DNA of 40,952 nt. Source: Paracoccus litorisediminis. Its GTDB lineage: Bacteria > Pseudomonadota > Alphaproteobacteria > Rhodobacterales > Rhodobacteraceae. Shown piece by piece: positions 38,964-40,952 of this stretch; position 1 is the first letter of the stretch, and each line of letters opens with the position of its first letter. The stretch lies in contig NZ_WMIG01000029.1 of assembly GCF_009711205.1 (NCBI RefSeq), positions 1-40,952 of the forward strand. The letters are read 5' to 3'. The notes below the pieces were generated by a model that saw only the letters and a program-made list of their open reading frames with translations, did not search any database and was not told where the DNA came from. Position numbers and translations under genes: made by a program.

Positions 38964-40184
38964 ATGGAACGCATCGTCATCATCGGCAGCGGTCAGGGCG
39001 GCCAACAGGCTGCCTCAAGCCTGCGGCAAGAAGGTTATCAGGGCCAGATCCTGCTATTGGGCGAGGAACCCGGCCTGCCCTATCAGCGCCCACCGCTGTC
39101 CAAGGCCTATATGGCCAATGGCGATGCAGGCGCGCTGACCCTGAAACCCGCCAGCTTCTACGACCGCGCTGCCATCAGCTTGCAGGACCGCACCCGCGTC
39201 AGCCGCATTGAGCGCGTCACCCGCGAGGTCGTGACGGAAGCAGGCGCGCGCCACGCCTATGATCACCTGATCCTCGCCACCGGCGCGCGGAACTTTCGCC
39301 CGCCGATCGCGGGGTTGGACGCACCGGGCGTGGTCGAGTTGCGCACCCTGTCGGACGCAGCCCATATCCGCGACAGTCTGGCCGCGACAGGTCATGCGGT
39401 GGTGATCGGCGGCGGTTTCATCGGTCTGGAGTTCGCCGCCATGGCCCGCGCGGCAGGCGTCGCCGTCACCGTGATTGAGGCCTCCCCCCGCCTGATGGCC
39501 CGCGCGGTTTCCCCCGGGATGTCGGCGCGATTCCTTGAGTTGCACCGCGAGATGGGCTGCACGATCATCTTTGACGCGCTGGCCGATGCGATACTGCACG
39601 ACCCGCACGGGGCCGCCGCCGGTGTCGCCTTGCGCGATGGTCGCCAGATTGCAGGGGATCTGGTGCTGGTCGCAACCGGGGTGCGTCCGAACGTCGAACT
39701 GGCGGCGGATGCAGGGCTTGTCTGCGACAATGGCATCCGCGTGGACGGGCAATTGCTGACCTCGGACCCGGCCATCTCGGCGCTGGGGGATGTCGCGTCC
39801 TTCCCCGATCCGGATGGCGTGCATATCCGTCTGGAATCCGTCCAGGCGGCGGTCGATCACGCCCGCCATATCGCCCGGCGTCTGGTGCATGGCTCCGCAG
39901 CAGACTATGCCGCGCTGCCGTGGTTCTGGTCCGATCAGGGCAAGTTCAAGCTGCAAATCGCTGGGCTTTCGACCGGGGCCGACAGGGTGATGTCCCTGCC
40001 CCAGCCGCAGGCCGAGCTCTTGGTACTGGCTTTCCGGGCGGGCCGACTGATCGCCGTCGAAACCCTATCCGCCCCCGCCCTTCACATGGCGGGCCGACGT
40101 CTGATCGGCGCGTCATTCGAGATGCTGGAAGCCCACGGCTTCGACCTGCGCGCGGCGGTCAAAGCCATGGCGGAACCTGTCTGA
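38964..40184 (+). CDS. NAD(P)H-dependent ferredoxin reductase (PuR-like)
   Basis: A 406-residue FAD flavoprotein of the putidaredoxin/palustrisredoxin reductase type. The FAD Rossmann motif IVIIGSGQGGQQAASSLRQE is at the start, then LPYQRPPLSKAYM, LILATGARNFRPPIAGLD, and the NAD-binding VVIGGGFIGLEFAAMARAAG near residue 146. Later comes ISALGDVASFP (second FAD motif, with the catalytic Asp) and LESVQAAVDHARHIARRL. It hands electrons from NADH to the ferredoxin encoded 11 bases upstream. No strong SD beyond GGGGGCGGG. It is the last gene of the importer-P450 operon. Confidence 0.93.
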   Translation: MERIVIIGSGQGGQQAASSLRQEGYQGQILLLGEEPGLPYQRPPLSKAYMANGDAGALTLKPASFYDRAAISLQDRTRVSRIERVTREVVTEAGARHAYDHLILATGARNFRPPIAGLDAPGVVELRTLSDAAHIRDSLAATGHAVVIGGGFIGLEFAAMARAAGVAVTVIEASPRLMARAVSPGMSARFLELHREMGCTIIFDALADAILHDPHGAAAGVALRDGRQIAGDLVLVATGVRPNVELAADAGLVCDNGIRVDGQLLTSDPAISALGDVASFPDPDGVHIRLESVQAAVDHARHIARRLVHGSAADYAALPWFWSDQGKFKLQIAGLSTGADRVMSLPQPQAELLVLAFRAGRLIAVETLSAPALHMAGRRLIGASFEMLEAHGFDLRAAVKAMAEPV

Positions 40185-40456
40185 GGCCGGGGGGCGCGAT
40201 CAGCCCGCCATCTAGCCCAAGCAGGCTGATGGCCCGAGCCAGGCAGGCAGTATGACCCATGACAGGCCGAAATCCTGCGGCTCAAGCGTCACGAAACGCC
40301 CCGGCAGGCACAATCGCATTGTCATTACCCCGGACGGCAGCCGGGGTAATGACAACATCATCGGGCGCGACAGCAGCCCGTTAAACGGAATGACTACCGT
40401 TCGGGACTTCGCCACCGGGCTTCCAAGAATATTTCAGAACAGATCGAGGGAGCGTC
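40185..40456. other. Intergenic stretch downstream of the operon
   Basis: No gene recognised. A perfect 15-bp inverted repeat lies at 40319-40355. The rest separates the operon from the BKACE remnant, which reads toward it. Confidence 0.4.
40319..40355. terminator. Perfect 15-bp inverted repeat, possible terminator
   Basis: Arms TTGTCATTACCCCGG (40319-40333) and CCGGGGTAATGACAA (40341-40355) are perfectly complementary around a 7-base loop. It lies 135 bases downstream of the reductase stop. The GC-rich inner stem fits a terminator, but there is no T run; a protein-binding site or mobile-element relic is possible. Confidence 0.45.
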
Positions 40457-40745
40457 TCAGCCCCCTCGCATCGGTAGACCCAGAATGGCACGGGCCTGCT
40501 GCCAACTGGCGACGGAACGCTCATATTTTTCGCAAGGACCAACCGCACGGCGCACGAGTGCCACATTCGACGGCGCGAGGCGTTCGCGATCAAGGCGGAC
40601 ATTGCCTTCAAGCCCTATACGAGTGTGCCCCCCCTTTGCGGATTGACCATTCGTTGATGGACAGTTGCGCGGGGCCGATCCCCGCCGCACACCACTGCGC
40701 GTCGGGGGCAAGCCGCTTCAGCGTCTCAATATAGAGGTCAAATAT
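40457..40745 (-). pseudogene. BKACE (beta-keto acid cleavage enzyme, DUF849), C-terminal fragment
   Basis: The minus strand reads IFDLYIETLKRLAPDAQWCA, AGIGPAQLSINEWSIRKGG then, after a +1 shift at a seven-G run near 40629-40635, HTRIGLEGNVRLDRERLAPS, NVALVRRAVG and ILGLP to the TGA stop at 40457. This is the C-terminal third of the 3-keto-5-aminohexanoate cleavage enzyme/BKACE family. The N-terminal part is gone at about 40745, where IS3-related sequence begins. Truncated and frameshifted. Confidence 0.85.
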
Positions 40746-40768
40746 GGAGTGAACCCTGGAGTGAACCC
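40745..40768 (+). repeat. Tandem 12-bp repeat at the IS3 boundary
   Basis: TGGAGTGAACCC occurs twice in a row (40745-40756 and 40757-40768), exactly where BKACE similarity ends and the IS3 element begins. It may be a doubled IS end or a product of insertion next to an existing end. Confidence 0.6.
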
Positions 40769-40833
40769 CTCGGGCTGGACCCCGGGACCCTGAAGAACTG
40801 ATACGCTGAACGGGCCTTGATCGGGGAAGGCTC

Positions 40834-40952
40834 ATGACATCACGAGGACCCTATCGTCGGCATTCGACCCCGTTCAAGCTGCAACTCTGCCAGGACATCC
40901 GTGCCGGGGTGATCGGCCGCCGGGATGCGCAGCGCACGCACCAGATCTCCGC
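40834..40952 (+). CDS. IS3-family transposase OrfA, 5' part
   Basis: The ATG at 40834, preceded by GGGGAAGG, begins MTSRGPYRRHSTPFKLQLCQ then DIRAGVIGRRDAQRTHQIS, the characteristic N-terminus of an IS3-family OrfA with its helix-turn-helix. The frame runs open to the window end. The left end of the element probably lies between 40745 and 40800. Apparently intact as far as visible. Confidence 0.85.
   Translation, partial: MTSRGPYRRHSTPFKLQLCQDIRAGVIGRRDAQRTHQIS

Overview
The window looks like accessory DNA from a high-GC alphaproteobacterium, most likely Rhodobacteraceae and Paracoccus-like. This is inferred from gene content and protein similarity recalled from memory, not from any search. 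It is bounded by IS3-family DNA at both ends: the 3' part of an orfB at 1-540 and the 5' end of an orfA from 40834. It holds many decayed mobile-element pieces (IS3, IS5, IS110, tyrosine recombinase) and decayed metabolic genes. No rRNA, tRNA or CRISPR array was seen.

Layout. 0-5.1 kb: IS3 remnant, a membrane-anchored ABM-domain protein, an integrase tail, an arginase-family hydrolase, and a divergent MerR regulator / Old Yellow Enzyme pair with a MerR-type long-spacer promoter between them. 5.1-9.5 kb: mobile-element debris around a divergent LysR / NepI-like purine-nucleoside efflux pair; two copies of a 36-bp palindromic repeat lie here and one splits an IS5 transposase frame. 9.5-15.9 kb: a polyphosphate locus. 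A small coiled-coil protein, a SulP transporter and PPK2 lie on the + strand. A tightly coupled four-gene operon (RHH protein, CHAD protein, ParA ATPase, CYTH phosphatase) faces them on the - strand. 16.2-19.5 kb: decayed arsC, GNAT acetyltransferase, cupin, YtcJ-type amidohydrolase. 19.5-21 kb: a repeat and a hipA pseudogene.

21.1-30.2 kb: a LacI regulator diverges from a seven-gene operon that mixes sugar-type enzymes (Gfo/Idh/MocA oxidoreductase, TIM-barrel isomerase, DUF4432 epimerase, SDR) with acyl-CoA enzymes (class III CoA-transferase, crotonase) and a solute-binding-like protein with no signal peptide. A decayed sugar ABC permease and ATPase follow. 30.7-40.2 kb: an FCD-type GntR regulator controls an apparent single transcription unit that encodes a Liv-type ABC importer, a CYP199A-like P450, a second GcoA-like P450, a [2Fe-2S] ferredoxin and a ferredoxin reductase. 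This is probably uptake and O-demethylation of para-substituted (methoxy)benzoates. A BKACE fragment and a new IS3 element close the window.

The strongest candidate for an undescribed system is the RHH-CHAD-ParA-CYTH operon beside PPK2. It combines a partition-type ATPase and a small DNA-binding partner with a polyphosphate-granule-binding domain and polyphosphate enzymes, which suggests active positioning or segregation of polyphosphate granules. The LacI-controlled hybrid sugar/acyl-CoA operon is the second.
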